From Solwaraspora sp. WMMD792 (GTDB lineage Bacteria; Actinomycetota; Actinomycetes; Mycobacteriales; Micromonosporaceae), in assembly GCF_029626105.1 (NCBI RefSeq), contig NZ_JARUBH010000009.1:2852001-2916000 (forward strand): a DNA stretch of 64,000 nt, given 5' to 3'. The notes below the pieces were generated by a model. It worked only from the letters and a program-made list of their open reading frames with translations, ran no database searches and had not been told where the DNA came from. Positions 24,306 through 33,790 of the stretch are shown here, piece by piece; position 1 is the stretch's first letter, and the number at the start of each line of letters is the position of its first letter. Both the position numbers and the translations under genes were made by a program.

Positions 24306-25805
24306 ATGTACCCGCATCTGTTCGGCCGGCACACCGTGGACGCCTACGTGTCCAGCATCGACCGGACCGCGGCGGTCCTCGCCGACCGTGTACGGGCGGT
24401 CCGCCAGCCGTACTCCGGCGACGCCGTGGCACCACTGCAGGCCAAGGTCGACAGCGTCGACCTGGACGCACCGCTCGGCACCACCGACGCCGCACTGGAC
24501 GAGGTCGCCGGCCTGTATCTGGACCACGCGGTGTGGTTCCACGAACCCACCTACCTGGCCCACCTGAACTGCCCGGTGGCGATTCCCGCGCTCAACGCCG
24601 AACTGCTGCTCGCCGCCGTCAACACCTCGGTCGACACCTGGGACCAGAGCACCACCGGCACGCTGATCGAGCGGCGGCTGATCGCCTGGACGGCCGAGCG
24701 GATCGGATTCGGTCCGACCGCCGACGGCGTCTTCACCAGCGGCGGCACCCAGTCGAACCTGCACGGCCTGCTACTGGCCCGGGAGGACCGTTTGGTCCGC
24801 GCCGACGCCGACCGGGCCACGATGCTGCCCCGGCTGCGGGTCCTGGCCACGGCGGAGAGCCACTTCAGCGTCAGCAAGTCCGCCGGTCTACTCGGACTCG
24901 CCGCCGACGCGGTCGTCCCGGTCGCCACCGACGGCACCGGCCGGATGGACCCGGTGGCGCTCGACGCCGAGATCGATCGGCTGCTCGACCAGGACCTGGT
25001 GCCGATGGCGGTCGTCGCCACCGCCGGCACCACCGACCGCGGCTGCGTCGACCCGCTCGCCGCGATCGGCACCATCTGCCGCGACCGGGCGGTGTGGCTG
25101 CACGTCGACGCGGCGTACGGCTGTGGTCTGCTGATCTCCACCCGCCACCGGCACCTGCTCGACGGCATCGCCGCCGCCGACTCGGTCACCGTCGACTTCC
25201 ACAAGAGCTTCTTCCAACCGATCAGCTCCAGCGCCATCATCGTCCGGAACGCGCCGACCATGCGGCGGGTCGCGGTGCACGCCGACTACCTGAACCCGCG
25301 AACGGCGACCGTGCCGAACCAGGTCGACAAGAGCCTGCAGACCACCCGCCGGCTGGACGCCCTGAAGTTGTGGATGACATTGCGGGCGATCGGCGCCGAC
25401 CAGCTCGGCGAGATGTTCGACCAGGTCGTCTACCTGGCCCAGCAGGCCTACGGTCTGCTCCGCGAAAGCGACGACTTCGAGCTGGTCATGCGACCGGTGC
25501 TGAGCACCGTGCTGTTCCGGTACCGACCTGACTGGCTACCGGTGGAGGACTGCGACCGGCTGCTGCCCCGGCTGCGGGCTCGGCTGTTCGCCGACGGCGC
25601 CGCGATCATCGCCGGCACCGTCGTCGACGGGCACTACTGGCTCAAGTTCACGCTGCTCAACCCGAACACCACCGTCGACGACCTGCGTACCGTGATCGAG
25701 CTGATCCGCCGCACCGGCCAGGAGCTGCTCGACGCCGAATGGGATCCGGCGCTGATCGCCCCGGAGCCGGTCACCCCGGAGGTGTGCGCCAATGCGAACG
25801 TATGA
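24306..25805 (+). CDS. desA: Lysine decarboxylase, desferrioxamine biosynthesis (DesA)
   Basis: A PLP-dependent decarboxylase of 499 residues making cadaverine from lysine, the first step to desferrioxamine. PLP-binding motif TVDFHKSFFQPIS places the Schiff-base lysine at residue 300; also seen are FTSGGTQSNLHGLLLARE and VDAAYGCG. I chose ATG 24306 because GGAGAGA lies just upstream and the N-terminus MYPHLFGRHTVDAYV then aligns with Streptomyces DesA. The ATG at 24282 overlaps the iron box. It is the first gene of an iron-regulated, overlapping operon. Confidence 0.95.
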   Translation: MYPHLFGRHTVDAYVSSIDRTAAVLADRVRAVRQPYSGDAVAPLQAKVDSVDLDAPLGTTDAALDEVAGLYLDHAVWFHEPTYLAHLNCPVAIPALNAELLLAAVNTSVDTWDQSTTGTLIERRLIAWTAERIGFGPTADGVFTSGGTQSNLHGLLLAREDRLVRADADRATMLPRLRVLATAESHFSVSKSAGLLGLAADAVVPVATDGTGRMDPVALDAEIDRLLDQDLVPMAVVATAGTTDRGCVDPLAAIGTICRDRAVWLHVDAAYGCGLLISTRHRHLLDGIAAADSVTVDFHKSFFQPISSSAIIVRNAPTMRRVAVHADYLNPRTATVPNQVDKSLQTTRRLDALKLWMTLRAIGADQLGEMFDQVVYLAQQAYGLLRESDDFELVMRPVLSTVLFRYRPDWLPVEDCDRLLPRLRARLFADGAAIIAGTVVDGHYWLKFTLLNPNTTVDDLRTVIELIRRTGQELLDAEWDPALIAPEPVTPEVCANANV

Positions 25806-27153
25806 CTTCGTCGCCGTCGGGCTCGGGCCGTTCAACCTCGGCCTGGCCTGCCTGACCGCGCCGGTCGACGACCTGGACGGGGTGTTCCTGGAGCAGCGCG
25901 ACGAGTTCGCCTGGCACCCCGGGCTGATGATCGAGGGAGTCACCATCCAGGTACCGTTCCTGGCCGACCTGGTGACAATGGCCGACCCGACGTCGCCGTA
26001 CTCGTTCCTCAACTATCTGAAGCAGACCGGCCGGCTCTACCGCTTCTACATCCGGGAGAACTTCTACCCGCTACGCGCCGAGTACGACGCGTACTGCCGC
26101 TGGGCGGCCGCCCAGCTGCCCAACGTCCGGTTCGGCAGCCGGGTCGACCGGGTCGAGCACGACGCCGCGACCGGCGACTACCTGGTACGGGTCACCGAGG
26201 CCGGCACCGGGGCGACGACGACGCTGCGGACCCGGCGGCTGGTGCTCGGCATCGGTACCGTGCCGTACCGCCCGGCGGTGGTCCGGGACCTGCCCGGCCC
26301 GGCCGTGCACAGCGCCGACTACCTGCCGGACAAGGCCCGGCTGCAGAGCCTCGGGTCGGTCACCGTGGTCGGCAGCGGGCAGAGCGCCGCGGAGATCTAC
26401 CTCGACCTGCTGGAGGAGATCGACACCCACGGCTACCAGCTCAACTGGGTCACCCGGTCGCCCCGGTTCTTCCCGATGGAGTACACCAAGCTCACCCTGG
26501 AGATGACCTCACCGGAGTACGTCCGCTACTTCCACGGGCTGCCGGCGGCCAGCCGGGACCGGCTCAACCGGGACCAGCGCAGCCTCTACAAGGGCATCAG
26601 CGGCGACCTGGTGGACACCATCTTCGACACGCTGTACCGCAAGGACGTCGCCGGCCCGGTGCCGACCACCCTGCTCACCGGGACCGCGTTGACCGGCGCC
26701 GACTGGGACCCCGACACCGGACGGTACCGGCTCGCCCTGCACCACCAGGAGCAGGACCGCGATTTCACCATGGACACCGACGGCCTGGTGCTCGCCACCG
26801 GCTACCGGCCGGCCGTGCCGGCGTTCCTGGACCCGGTCCGTGACCGAATCCGGTGGGACGAGCGGGGCCGGTTCGACGTGGCGCTCGGCTACACCGTCGA
26901 CCACGGCGACCGGGAGATCTTCGTGCAGAACGCCGAGGAGCACACCCACAGCCTCACCGCACCCGACCTGGGCATGGGCCCCTACCGCAACTCGGTGATC
27001 ATCGCCAACATGCTCGGCCGCGAGGTCTACCCGATCGAGCGCAAGATCGCCTTTCAGCACTTCGGCGCACCGTCGGACAGCAACACACCGTCGGCACCGG
27101 CGGCCGCTACCGGTCCGGTGGCCACGCAGCGGCAGGAGGCGCTCATCCGGTGA
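25792..27153 (+). CDS. desB: Cadaverine N-hydroxylase (DesB, lysine/ornithine N-monooxygenase family)
   Basis: A flavoprotein of 453 residues converting cadaverine to N-hydroxycadaverine with FAD, NADPH and O2. The FAD-binding motif is VGLGPFNLGLACL (residues 7-19), followed by IQVPFLADLVTMADPTSPYSF, the NADPH motif VVGSGQSAAEIYLDLL and the C-terminal LATGYRP motif. All are typical of the IucD/PvdA/DesB family. It overlaps desA by 14 bases and desCD by four bases, so it is translationally coupled on both sides. A Pro/Ala/Ser-rich tail of about 30 residues follows the core. Iron control comes from the box upstream of desA. Confidence 0.95.
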   Translation: MRTYDFVAVGLGPFNLGLACLTAPVDDLDGVFLEQRDEFAWHPGLMIEGVTIQVPFLADLVTMADPTSPYSFLNYLKQTGRLYRFYIRENFYPLRAEYDAYCRWAAAQLPNVRFGSRVDRVEHDAATGDYLVRVTEAGTGATTTLRTRRLVLGIGTVPYRPAVVRDLPGPAVHSADYLPDKARLQSLGSVTVVGSGQSAAEIYLDLLEEIDTHGYQLNWVTRSPRFFPMEYTKLTLEMTSPEYVRYFHGLPAASRDRLNRDQRSLYKGISGDLVDTIFDTLYRKDVAGPVPTTLLTGTALTGADWDPDTGRYRLALHHQEQDRDFTMDTDGLVLATGYRPAVPAFLDPVRDRIRWDERGRFDVALGYTVDHGDREIFVQNAEEHTHSLTAPDLGMGPYRNSVIIANMLGREVYPIERKIAFQHFGAPSDSNTPSAPAAATGPVATQRQEALIR

Positions 27154-29534
27154 CCGCCGCCACGACGACCATGTTCACCATCGACGACCCGCTCGGCCGG
27201 ATGACCGTCGAACCGCTCGACGTCGCCGGTCACGCCGACCTGCTGCACGCCTGGATCACCCACCCCCGGTCGGTGTTCTGGGGGATGCCCGACGCCGACC
27301 TCGACACCGTACGGCGCGAGTACCAGCGCATCGACGCCAACCCGCACCATCACGCGTGGCTCGGCCGACTCGACGGCGTACCGCTGTTCCTCACCGAGAC
27401 CTACGAACCCGCACACAGCGAACTCGCCGACCACTACCCCGTACAGCCCGGCGACGTCGGGATGCACGTGCTGGTCGCACCGCCGGACGGCGAGCCCCGG
27501 CACGGGGTGACGTCGGCGGTGATGCGGACGGTGATGGCCTTCGTCTTCGCCGACCCGGCGCACCACCGGGTCGTCGTCGAGCCCGACGTACGCAACGAGG
27601 CGATCGCCGTGAAGAACGCCGAAGCCGGCTTCGTCGTCGACCGGCTGATCCAACTGTCCGACAAGCAGGCCCGGCTCAGCTTCTGTTCCCGGTCCGCGTT
27701 CAGTGCCAGCCGGCTGGGCGGTACCGACGGACCAGCCACGGAGAGCCCAATGACACCCCCCGCCCACCTCGCGCCGGGCCCGATCGCGGCCGCCCACCGC
27801 CAGCTGGTCGCCAAGGCCATCGCCGAGTTCAGCCACGAACGGCTGATCCAGCCCCGACCCGACGACACGCTCCCGGCCGGCCCCGGCGGCGACGGGTACC
27901 AGCTGACGACCGACGACCGGGTCGCGTACCGGTTCCGGGCCCGCCGGTACGCTCTCGACCACTGGCTGATCGACCCCGCGTCGCTGACCCGCGAGGTCGA
28001 CGGCACCCCAGCGGAGCTGGACGCCCTCGACCTCGTCGTCGAACTGCGGGAGACGCTGGGCATCCCGGCGAAGCTGCTCGGCACCTACCTGGAGGAGATC
28101 AGCGCTACCCTGGCCGGTGCCGCCTGGAAGCACCACCACCGCCGGGAACGCGCCGCCGACCTGGTGCACGCCGACTTCCAGACCATCGAGTCGGCGATGA
28201 CCGAGGGGCACCCGCTGTTCGTCGCCAACAACGGCCGGATCGGCTTCGGCCTGGCCGACCACGAGGCGTACGCGCCGGAGGCCGGCACCCCGGTGCGGCT
28301 GGTCTGGCTGGCGGTACGCCGCGACCTCAGCACCTTCACCGCCGGCCACGGCGTCGACGAGCAGAGCCACTACCTCGACGAACTGGGTGCCGAGACGCTG
28401 CACCGGTTCGCCGACCAGCTGCGCGGCCTCGGCCTCGACCCGGCCAACTACCGGTACCTGCCGGTGCATCCGTGGCAGTGGGAACACAAGGTCGGCGTCA
28501 CCTTCGCCGCCGACGTGGCGTCCCGGGCGATCGTCCCGGTCGGCACGAGCCCGGACCGGTACCGGGCGCAGCAGTCGATCCGTACCTTCTTCAACATCGA
28601 CCACCCGCACCGGCACTACGTCAAGACCGCACTGTCCATCCAGAACATGGGCTTCATGCGCGGGCTGTCCCCGGCCTACATGCGGGCGACCCCGCCGATC
28701 AACGACTGGGTCGCCGACCTGGTCGCCGACGACGACACACTGCGCGACTGCGGGTTCGAGGTGCTGCGGGAGCTGGCGTCGGTCGGCTACACCGGGGACG
28801 CGTACCACCGCAGCGGGGCGCCGGTCTCGGCGTACCAGCGCATGCTCGCCGCGTTGTGGCGGGAGAGCCCGGTGCCCCGGATCGCGCCCGGGCAGCGGCT
28901 GGCCACCATGGCCAGCCTGCTGCACCGCGACCGCGACGGCGCGCACCTGGCCACCGCGCTGATCGCGGCGTCCGGCCTGCCGGCCGCCGACTGGCTGGCC
29001 CGGTACCTGCGGGCCTACCTGCGCCCGCTGCTGCACTGCCTGCTCGGCCACGACCTGGCGTTCATGCCACACGGGGAGAACCTGATCCTCGTGCTGGAGA
29101 ACCACGTACCGGTCCGGGTGTTCATGAAGGACATCGGCGAGGAGGTCGTCGCCATGCACGACCGGGAACTGCCGGCCACGGTCGAACGAATCCGGATGCC
29201 GGTCGACGACAACTTCCGGGTCCTGGCCGTGTTCACCGACGTCTTCGACGGGTTCCTGCGTTTCCTCGCCGCGATCCTGGACGCCGACGGTGTGCTGCCG
29301 GCGGACCGGTTCTGGCAACTGGTCGCCGAGTGCGTCCGTCAGCACGGCGACGACCACCCGCAGCTGAGGGACCGGTTGGACCTCTTCGCGCCCACCTTCC
29401 GGCACTCCTGCCTGAACCGGTTGCAGCTGCGCAACACGCTGCAGATGGTCGACCTGACCGACCAGGCCGGGTCGTTGATCTTCGTCGGAGTGCAGGACAA
29501 CCCGATCGCCGCCGTCGCGGCGCCGGCCCCGTGA
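27150..29534 (+). CDS. desCD: DesC-DesD fusion: hydroxycadaverine acyltransferase + NIS synthetase
   Basis: A continuous frame of 794 codons with no stop between two normally separate enzymes. Residues 1-195 are a DesC/IucB-type GNAT (SVFWGMPDADLDTVRREY, then HVLVAPP, VVVEPDVRNEAIAVKNAEAGF, SDKQARLSF) that acylates N-hydroxycadaverine. Residues 201-794 are a DesD/IucA-IucC NIS synthetase with HPWQWEHK, KTALSIQNMGFMRG and HGENLILVLENHVPVRVFMKDIG. It condenses and cyclises the hydroxamate units with ATP. GTG 27150 overlaps the desB stop and has AGGAGG upstream. Met201 sits exactly where DesD normally starts and keeps GGAGAG (27740-27745) ahead of it, so free DesD could also be made. Confidence 0.93.
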   Translation: MTAATTTMFTIDDPLGRMTVEPLDVAGHADLLHAWITHPRSVFWGMPDADLDTVRREYQRIDANPHHHAWLGRLDGVPLFLTETYEPAHSELADHYPVQPGDVGMHVLVAPPDGEPRHGVTSAVMRTVMAFVFADPAHHRVVVEPDVRNEAIAVKNAEAGFVVDRLIQLSDKQARLSFCSRSAFSASRLGGTDGPATESPMTPPAHLAPGPIAAAHRQLVAKAIAEFSHERLIQPRPDDTLPAGPGGDGYQLTTDDRVAYRFRARRYALDHWLIDPASLTREVDGTPAELDALDLVVELRETLGIPAKLLGTYLEEISATLAGAAWKHHHRRERAADLVHADFQTIESAMTEGHPLFVANNGRIGFGLADHEAYAPEAGTPVRLVWLAVRRDLSTFTAGHGVDEQSHYLDELGAETLHRFADQLRGLGLDPANYRYLPVHPWQWEHKVGVTFAADVASRAIVPVGTSPDRYRAQQSIRTFFNIDHPHRHYVKTALSIQNMGFMRGLSPAYMRATPPINDWVADLVADDDTLRDCGFEVLRELASVGYTGDAYHRSGAPVSAYQRMLAALWRESPVPRIAPGQRLATMASLLHRDRDGAHLATALIAASGLPAADWLARYLRAYLRPLLHCLLGHDLAFMPHGENLILVLENHVPVRVFMKDIGEEVVAMHDRELPATVERIRMPVDDNFRVLAVFTDVFDGFLRFLAAILDADGVLPADRFWQLVAECVRQHGDDHPQLRDRLDLFAPTFRHSCLNRLQLRNTLQMVDLTDQAGSLIFVGVQDNPIAAVAAPAP

Positions 29535-32221
29535 CGGCTCCATCCGGCTCCGGCGCCGGGACGGCCCGGTACGGCACCGGCCGGTCCGGGCGGGTGCACC
29601 GGGACGGGTACGGCGTACCGCACCTGTGGGCGGCCGACGTCGACGACCTCGCCTACCTGCAGGGGCACACCGCCGCCACCGACCGGGCCTGGCAGATCGA
29701 GGTCGAGCGGTGGCGCGCGGAGGGCGCGTTGGCCAGCCGGCTCGGCCCAACCGAGGTCGGCTGGGACCGGTTCGCCCGCCGGGTCCGCCTCGACGACACC
29801 GCCGAACGCTGCTTCCATCGGCTGGACCCGGCGACCCGCCGCTGGGTGGGCGCGTACGTCGACGGCGTCAACGACGGTCTCGCCGAGGGCGCCGTCGCGG
29901 CACCCGAGTTCGCCGCCACCGCCACCACCGCCGGCACCTGGCGGCCGTGGACCCCACTCGGCGTGTTCCTGGTGCAGCACGTGCTGTTCGGCACCTTCGG
30001 CAACAAGCTGTGGCGGGCGCACGTCACCGCCACCCTCGGTCCGGCCGCGGTCGACCTGTTCGCCATGGAGCCGCCCGCGTCGTCGGGCAGCAACGCCTGG
30101 GCGTTGACCGGACAGCACAGCGGCACCGGATCCCCGGTCATCGCCGGCGACCCGCACCGGATCCTGGAGCTGCCCAACGTCTACCAGCAGGTGCAGCTGA
30201 CCTGTCCCGAGTTCGACGTCTTCGGGTTCGCCTTCCCCGGCGTACCGGGGCTGCCGCACTTCGGCCACGCCGGCGACGTCGCCTGGGCGATCACCAACGC
30301 CATGGCCGACTACCAGGACCTGTACCGCGAACAGCTGCGCCGGGTCGACGGGCAGGTCCTGGCCCGCCAAACCGACGGCTGGGGCCCGGTGCCGGCGCAC
30401 ACCGAGCTGATCGAGGTACGCGACGCCGACCCGGTGCCGGTCGAGGTGGTCGAAACCCCGCGCGGGCCGGTGATCGACGTGGACCGACGCACCGGTGAGG
30501 CGATCAGCCTGCGGACGCCGAGCCGGGTCGGCGGGGCGCTGGGCTTCGACGCGCTGCTGCCGCTGCTGCGGGCCCGCCGGGTCGGCGACGTCGAACGGGC
30601 ACTGCGGCACTGGGTGGAGCCGGTCAACAGCGTGCTGGTCGCCGACCGCTCCGGCACGGTACGCCGGCTGGTCGCCGGCCGGGTGCCGGTGCGCGACGAC
30701 CGGTGCCGGCAGGTGCCGGTGCCCGGCTGGGCACCCCGGTACGCCTGGCGACCCGGCTACGCCGCCCTGCCCGCCGCCGAGGTGTCCGATGTGGTGGTCA
30801 ACGCCAACGACCGGCGCGGCGGCGACACCGCAGACCTCGGCGTCGACTTCGCCGCACCGCACCGGGCCCGGCGGATCCGCCAGCTGGTCGACAGCGGGGC
30901 CGCACCCGAGTCGGTGCACATGGACACCCAGGTGCCGCTGGCCGGGCTGCGCCGGCTGCTGCGCGGCCTGGACCTGACCGACCAGCCCGGGACGGTGCGC
31001 CGGCTGCGCGACAAGCTGCTCGACTGGGACGGCCGGATGGCGGCCGACAGCGCCGACGCCGGGCTGTTCGCCGCCTGGCGGGCCGCGTTGGTCCACCGGC
31101 TGTCCGCCGAGCCCTGCCTGCGGCCGCTGCACGCCGAACCCGGCTTCGACGAACTGTTCGCCCCGTGGACCGACCCGGTGGGCCGGATCGGGCTGGCGCT
31201 GGACCGGCTGGTCGACGGGCTGCCCCGGCTGGGTGGCGACCCGGGCCGCTGCGCGGTGGCCGCGCTGGTCGAGTTGGCCGACGGGCCGCCGCCGGGTCGG
31301 TGGGGCGACCGGCACCTGCTGCACCCGGTACGGGTGCTGCCCGGCGCCGCCGACCCGGCCACCGACGCGCTCGGCGGCCCGGTCCCGCTCGACGGCGACA
31401 CTGGCAGCGTCCTGGCCACCTCCAGCGTGCCCGGTGTCTCCGACGTGTGCTGGCGCGGGCCGGTGGCCCGCTACGTCTGGGACCTCGCCGACCCGTCGGC
31501 GAGCCGCTGGGTGGTGCCGTTCGGCGCCTCGGGACGGCCCGGTGACCGGCACTTCGCCGACCAGCTGCCACAGTGGGCGGCAGGTCAGCTGGTCCCGGTC
31601 GCGCCGGTGCGCTGGACCGCCGGTCCCGGCGGGACGGTACGGCCGAGCGTGTACGTCGAACAACTGCCCGGCATCGGCCGGTTCCGTCTGGTGGTGCTGG
31701 ACCCCACCGAGGACCTCGACCTGCTGTACGGCTGGGTCACCGCGCAGCGGGCCCGGTTCTGGGGGATGACCGGGCACACCCGGGAACAGGTGGGCGACAT
31801 CTACCGGTTCCTCGACGGTCTGGACTCGCACCACGCGTACCTGATGACCGTCGACGACGAACCGGTCGGCATCTTCCAGACCTACCTGCCGGCCGAGGAC
31901 CCGCTCGGCGAGCACTACCCGGTGCGCGACGGTGACATCGGGATCCATCTGTTCCTCGCCCCGGCCCGGCGGCCGGTCGCCGGGTTCACCGGCGCGGTGG
32001 CGGACGCGTTCACCCGCTACCTGTTCGCCGATCCGGGCCGGCGACGGATCGTCATCGAGCCGGACGTTCGCAACGACCGGGCGCTGCGCCGCTGGAAGCG
32101 GCTGGGCTTCGAGTTCGACGTGGAGCTGGCGTTGTCCGACAAGCGTGCTCAGCTGGCGTTCCTGACCCGGGAGGCGTTCACCGCCAGGCAACCACACGGG
32201 CGGCGTACCATCGACCGGTGA
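29531..32221 (+). CDS. Penicillin-acylase-family Ntn hydrolase fused to a DesC-like GNAT domain
   Basis: A protein of 896 residues. Residues 1-710 match penicillin/acyl-homoserine-lactone acylases: HRDGYGVPHLWA near the start, an alpha subunit, then SSGSNAWAL with the predicted autocatalytic cleavage Gly186|Ser187 creating the N-terminal nucleophile. A later VVNANDRR, GNCAV-like block and HP-rich C-terminal part follow. Residues about 716-896 are a second GNAT similar to DesC (RARFWGMTGHTREQVGDIY, VIEPDVRNDRALRRWKRLGF, LSDKRAQLAFL). No signal peptide is visible, unlike most secreted acylases, so it probably acts inside the cell. The GTG start overlaps the desCD stop (GTGA). As I recall, separate penicillin-amidase-like and acyltransferase genes accompany some Streptomyces des clusters; a fusion is unusual. 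It probably modifies the siderophore's acyl groups (inference). Confidence 0.87.
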   Translation: MTAPSGSGAGTARYGTGRSGRVHRDGYGVPHLWAADVDDLAYLQGHTAATDRAWQIEVERWRAEGALASRLGPTEVGWDRFARRVRLDDTAERCFHRLDPATRRWVGAYVDGVNDGLAEGAVAAPEFAATATTAGTWRPWTPLGVFLVQHVLFGTFGNKLWRAHVTATLGPAAVDLFAMEPPASSGSNAWALTGQHSGTGSPVIAGDPHRILELPNVYQQVQLTCPEFDVFGFAFPGVPGLPHFGHAGDVAWAITNAMADYQDLYREQLRRVDGQVLARQTDGWGPVPAHTELIEVRDADPVPVEVVETPRGPVIDVDRRTGEAISLRTPSRVGGALGFDALLPLLRARRVGDVERALRHWVEPVNSVLVADRSGTVRRLVAGRVPVRDDRCRQVPVPGWAPRYAWRPGYAALPAAEVSDVVVNANDRRGGDTADLGVDFAAPHRARRIRQLVDSGAAPESVHMDTQVPLAGLRRLLRGLDLTDQPGTVRRLRDKLLDWDGRMAADSADAGLFAAWRAALVHRLSAEPCLRPLHAEPGFDELFAPWTDPVGRIGLALDRLVDGLPRLGGDPGRCAVAALVELADGPPPGRWGDRHLLHPVRVLPGAADPATDALGGPVPLDGDTGSVLATSSVPGVSDVCWRGPVARYVWDLADPSASRWVVPFGASGRPGDRHFADQLPQWAAGQLVPVAPVRWTAGPGGTVRPSVYVEQLPGIGRFRLVVLDPTEDLDLLYGWVTAQRARFWGMTGHTREQVGDIYRFLDGLDSHHAYLMTVDDEPVGIFQTYLPAEDPLGEHYPVRDGDIGIHLFLAPARRPVAGFTGAVADAFTRYLFADPGRRRIVIEPDVRNDRALRRWKRLGFEFDVELALSDKRAQLAFLTREAFTARQPHGRRTIDR

Positions 32222-33030
32222 CCGCCGCTGACCAGCCACGCACCGCTGTGCCGTCCCGGGTGCTGGCCGCCGATCCGCAGCTCGCCGGGTTGCGCCGGTC
32301 GCTGGAGTACTACTACGGCGATCCGGACCGGGACGCCGCGATGGACCTGCTCTACCGGCGGTTCATCGCACCGGGCGATCTGGTCTTCGACATCGGTGCG
32401 CACGTGGGCGACCGGGTCGGCAGCTTCCGGCGGTTGGGCGCGCGAGTGGTGGCGGTGGAGCCGCAGCCGTTGTGTGCCCGCGCGGTACGGCTGGTCTACG
32501 CGGACGATCCGGCGGTGACCGTCCTGCCGGCGGCGTGCGGTGACACCGCCGGGCCGGTACGGATGTACATCAACTCGGCCAACCCCACGGTCTCCACCGC
32601 GTCGGCCGACTTCGTGGGTGCCGCCGACGGTGCCGACGGCTGGCAGGGCCAGGTCTGGGACGGCGAGATCGAGGTGCCGGCGACGACTCTCGACCAACTG
32701 GTCGCCGAGTACGGCCGGCCCGCGTTCGTCAAGATCGACGTCGAGGGGTTCGAGGAGACCGTGCTCGTCGGATTGTCCCGGCCGTTGCCGGCGCTGTCCT
32801 TCGAGTTCACCACGATCCAGCGGGACACGGCGCTGCGCTGTCTGCGGCGGTTGGCCGGGCTCGGCGACTACCGGTTCGACGTCGCGTTGGGTGAGAGCCA
32901 GCGGCTGACCTTCGGACGGTGGGTGTCGGAAGCGGAGATGGCCGATCATGTTCGGTCGCTGCCGCACGAGGCCAACTCGGGCGACGTCTACGCGGTGCTG
33001 CCGGGCGGGCCGGCGACCGGCGGGCTGTGA
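32218..33030 (+). CDS. FkbM-family SAM-dependent methyltransferase
   Basis: A protein of 270 residues. The SAM-binding motif is LVFDIGAHVGDRVGSF (near residues 58-73), then VAVEPQPLCARAV and the FkbM-typical VKIDVEGFEETVL near 175. The family transfers methyl groups mainly to hydroxyls of sugars and polyketides. The GTG start overlaps the stop of the acylase-GNAT gene, so it is the fifth coupled gene of the iron-regulated des operon. Methylation of a desferrioxamine-like product, for example at a hydroxamate or hydroxylated acyl group, is a reasonable inference. Confidence 0.9.
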   Translation: MTAADQPRTAVPSRVLAADPQLAGLRRSLEYYYGDPDRDAAMDLLYRRFIAPGDLVFDIGAHVGDRVGSFRRLGARVVAVEPQPLCARAVRLVYADDPAVTVLPAACGDTAGPVRMYINSANPTVSTASADFVGAADGADGWQGQVWDGEIEVPATTLDQLVAEYGRPAFVKIDVEGFEETVLVGLSRPLPALSFEFTTIQRDTALRCLRRLAGLGDYRFDVALGESQRLTFGRWVSEAEMADHVRSLPHEANSGDVYAVLPGGPATGGL

Positions 33031-33040
33031 CGTCGGCCGG

Positions 33041-33790
33041 TCAGCCGGCGAGCTCCGCCTGCCACCGGTCGACCTGAGGATCGCGGCCGCGCCACAGCCA
33101 GTGGACGTCCCGCCCGAACGACCAGAGCAGCGCGGCCAGCACGCCGGCGACCAACGCGGTGACCACGGCCGGCGGCGCGATCCCGGCGGCGGCCAGCACC
33201 AGCACGGCACCCTGGGTGGCGGCCACCGTCTTGCGGCTGAACCGGGGCGGTAGCGGTGCCCGCAGCCAGGGCAGCAACCGGGCGGCGGCGCCGAACACGT
33301 AGCGGAAGACCCCGATCGCCAGCACCCACCAGCCGACCGACGCGGCAACGAACACGCTGAGCACCAGGACCAGCGCCGAGTCGGTTTCCATGTCGAACCG
33401 GGCGCCGAGCCGCGAGCAGGTGCCGGTCCGGCGGGCTACCTGGCCGTCTACGCCGTCGAGCAGCAAAGCCACCGCCGCCAGGGTCACCAGCAGCGCGACC
33501 GGAGCCGGACCGACGAACGAGTCGGCCACCAGCGCGGTCACCGCGCCGACCAGGGTGCCCCGGGCCAGGGTGACGCTGTCCGCCGGACCCCAGCCGGCCA
33601 CCTCGGGCTGCTGCATCGCCCGGATGAGCAGCGCCCAGGTCGCCAGGCCGTAGACCAGTCCGGCCGACCAGCCGGCCACGCCGAGGCCACTGGTCGCCGC
33701 CAGGATCAGCAGGACCGTGATCTGGGCGAGCAGCCCGATACTCGGCGCATGTACCGACCGAACAGCTTCACTACGTGCACTTACCGTCAC
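33041..33790 (-). CDS. CDP-alcohol phosphatidyltransferase family protein
   Basis: A membrane protein of 249 residues with about six helices. The family signature D-G-x2-A-R-x8-G-x3-D-x3-D is seen as DGVDGQVARRTGTCSRLGARFDMETD, broken across residues 96-120 (first half VDGQVARRTG). It transfers a phosphoalcohol from CDP-activated donors into phospholipids. It converges on the fkbM gene with only ten bases between stops, so it is not part of the siderophore operon. The acceptor alcohol (inositol, glycerol phosphate or other) cannot be told. Confidence 0.9.
   Translation of the reverse strand: MTVSARSEAVRSVHAPSIGLLAQITVLLILAATSGLGVAGWSAGLVYGLATWALLIRAMQQPEVAGWGPADSVTLARGTLVGAVTALVADSFVGPAPVALLVTLAAVALLLDGVDGQVARRTGTCSRLGARFDMETDSALVLVLSVFVAASVGWWVLAIGVFRYVFGAAARLLPWLRAPLPPRFSRKTVAATQGAVLVLAAAGIAPPAVVTALVAGVLAALLWSFGRDVHWLWRGRDPQVDRWQAELAG

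Noticed and set aside
27054-29750. 898-codon open frame antisense to desCD
   Set aside because: High GC gives long open antisense frames. The translation is rich in Arg, Gly, Val and Gln with no domain pattern, and the opposite strand encodes clear DesC and DesD motifs.
29339-32239. 966-codon minus-strand frame opposite the acylase-GNAT gene
   Set aside because: The composition is that of an antisense frame. The sense strand has catalytic motifs and overlapping start/stop junctions.
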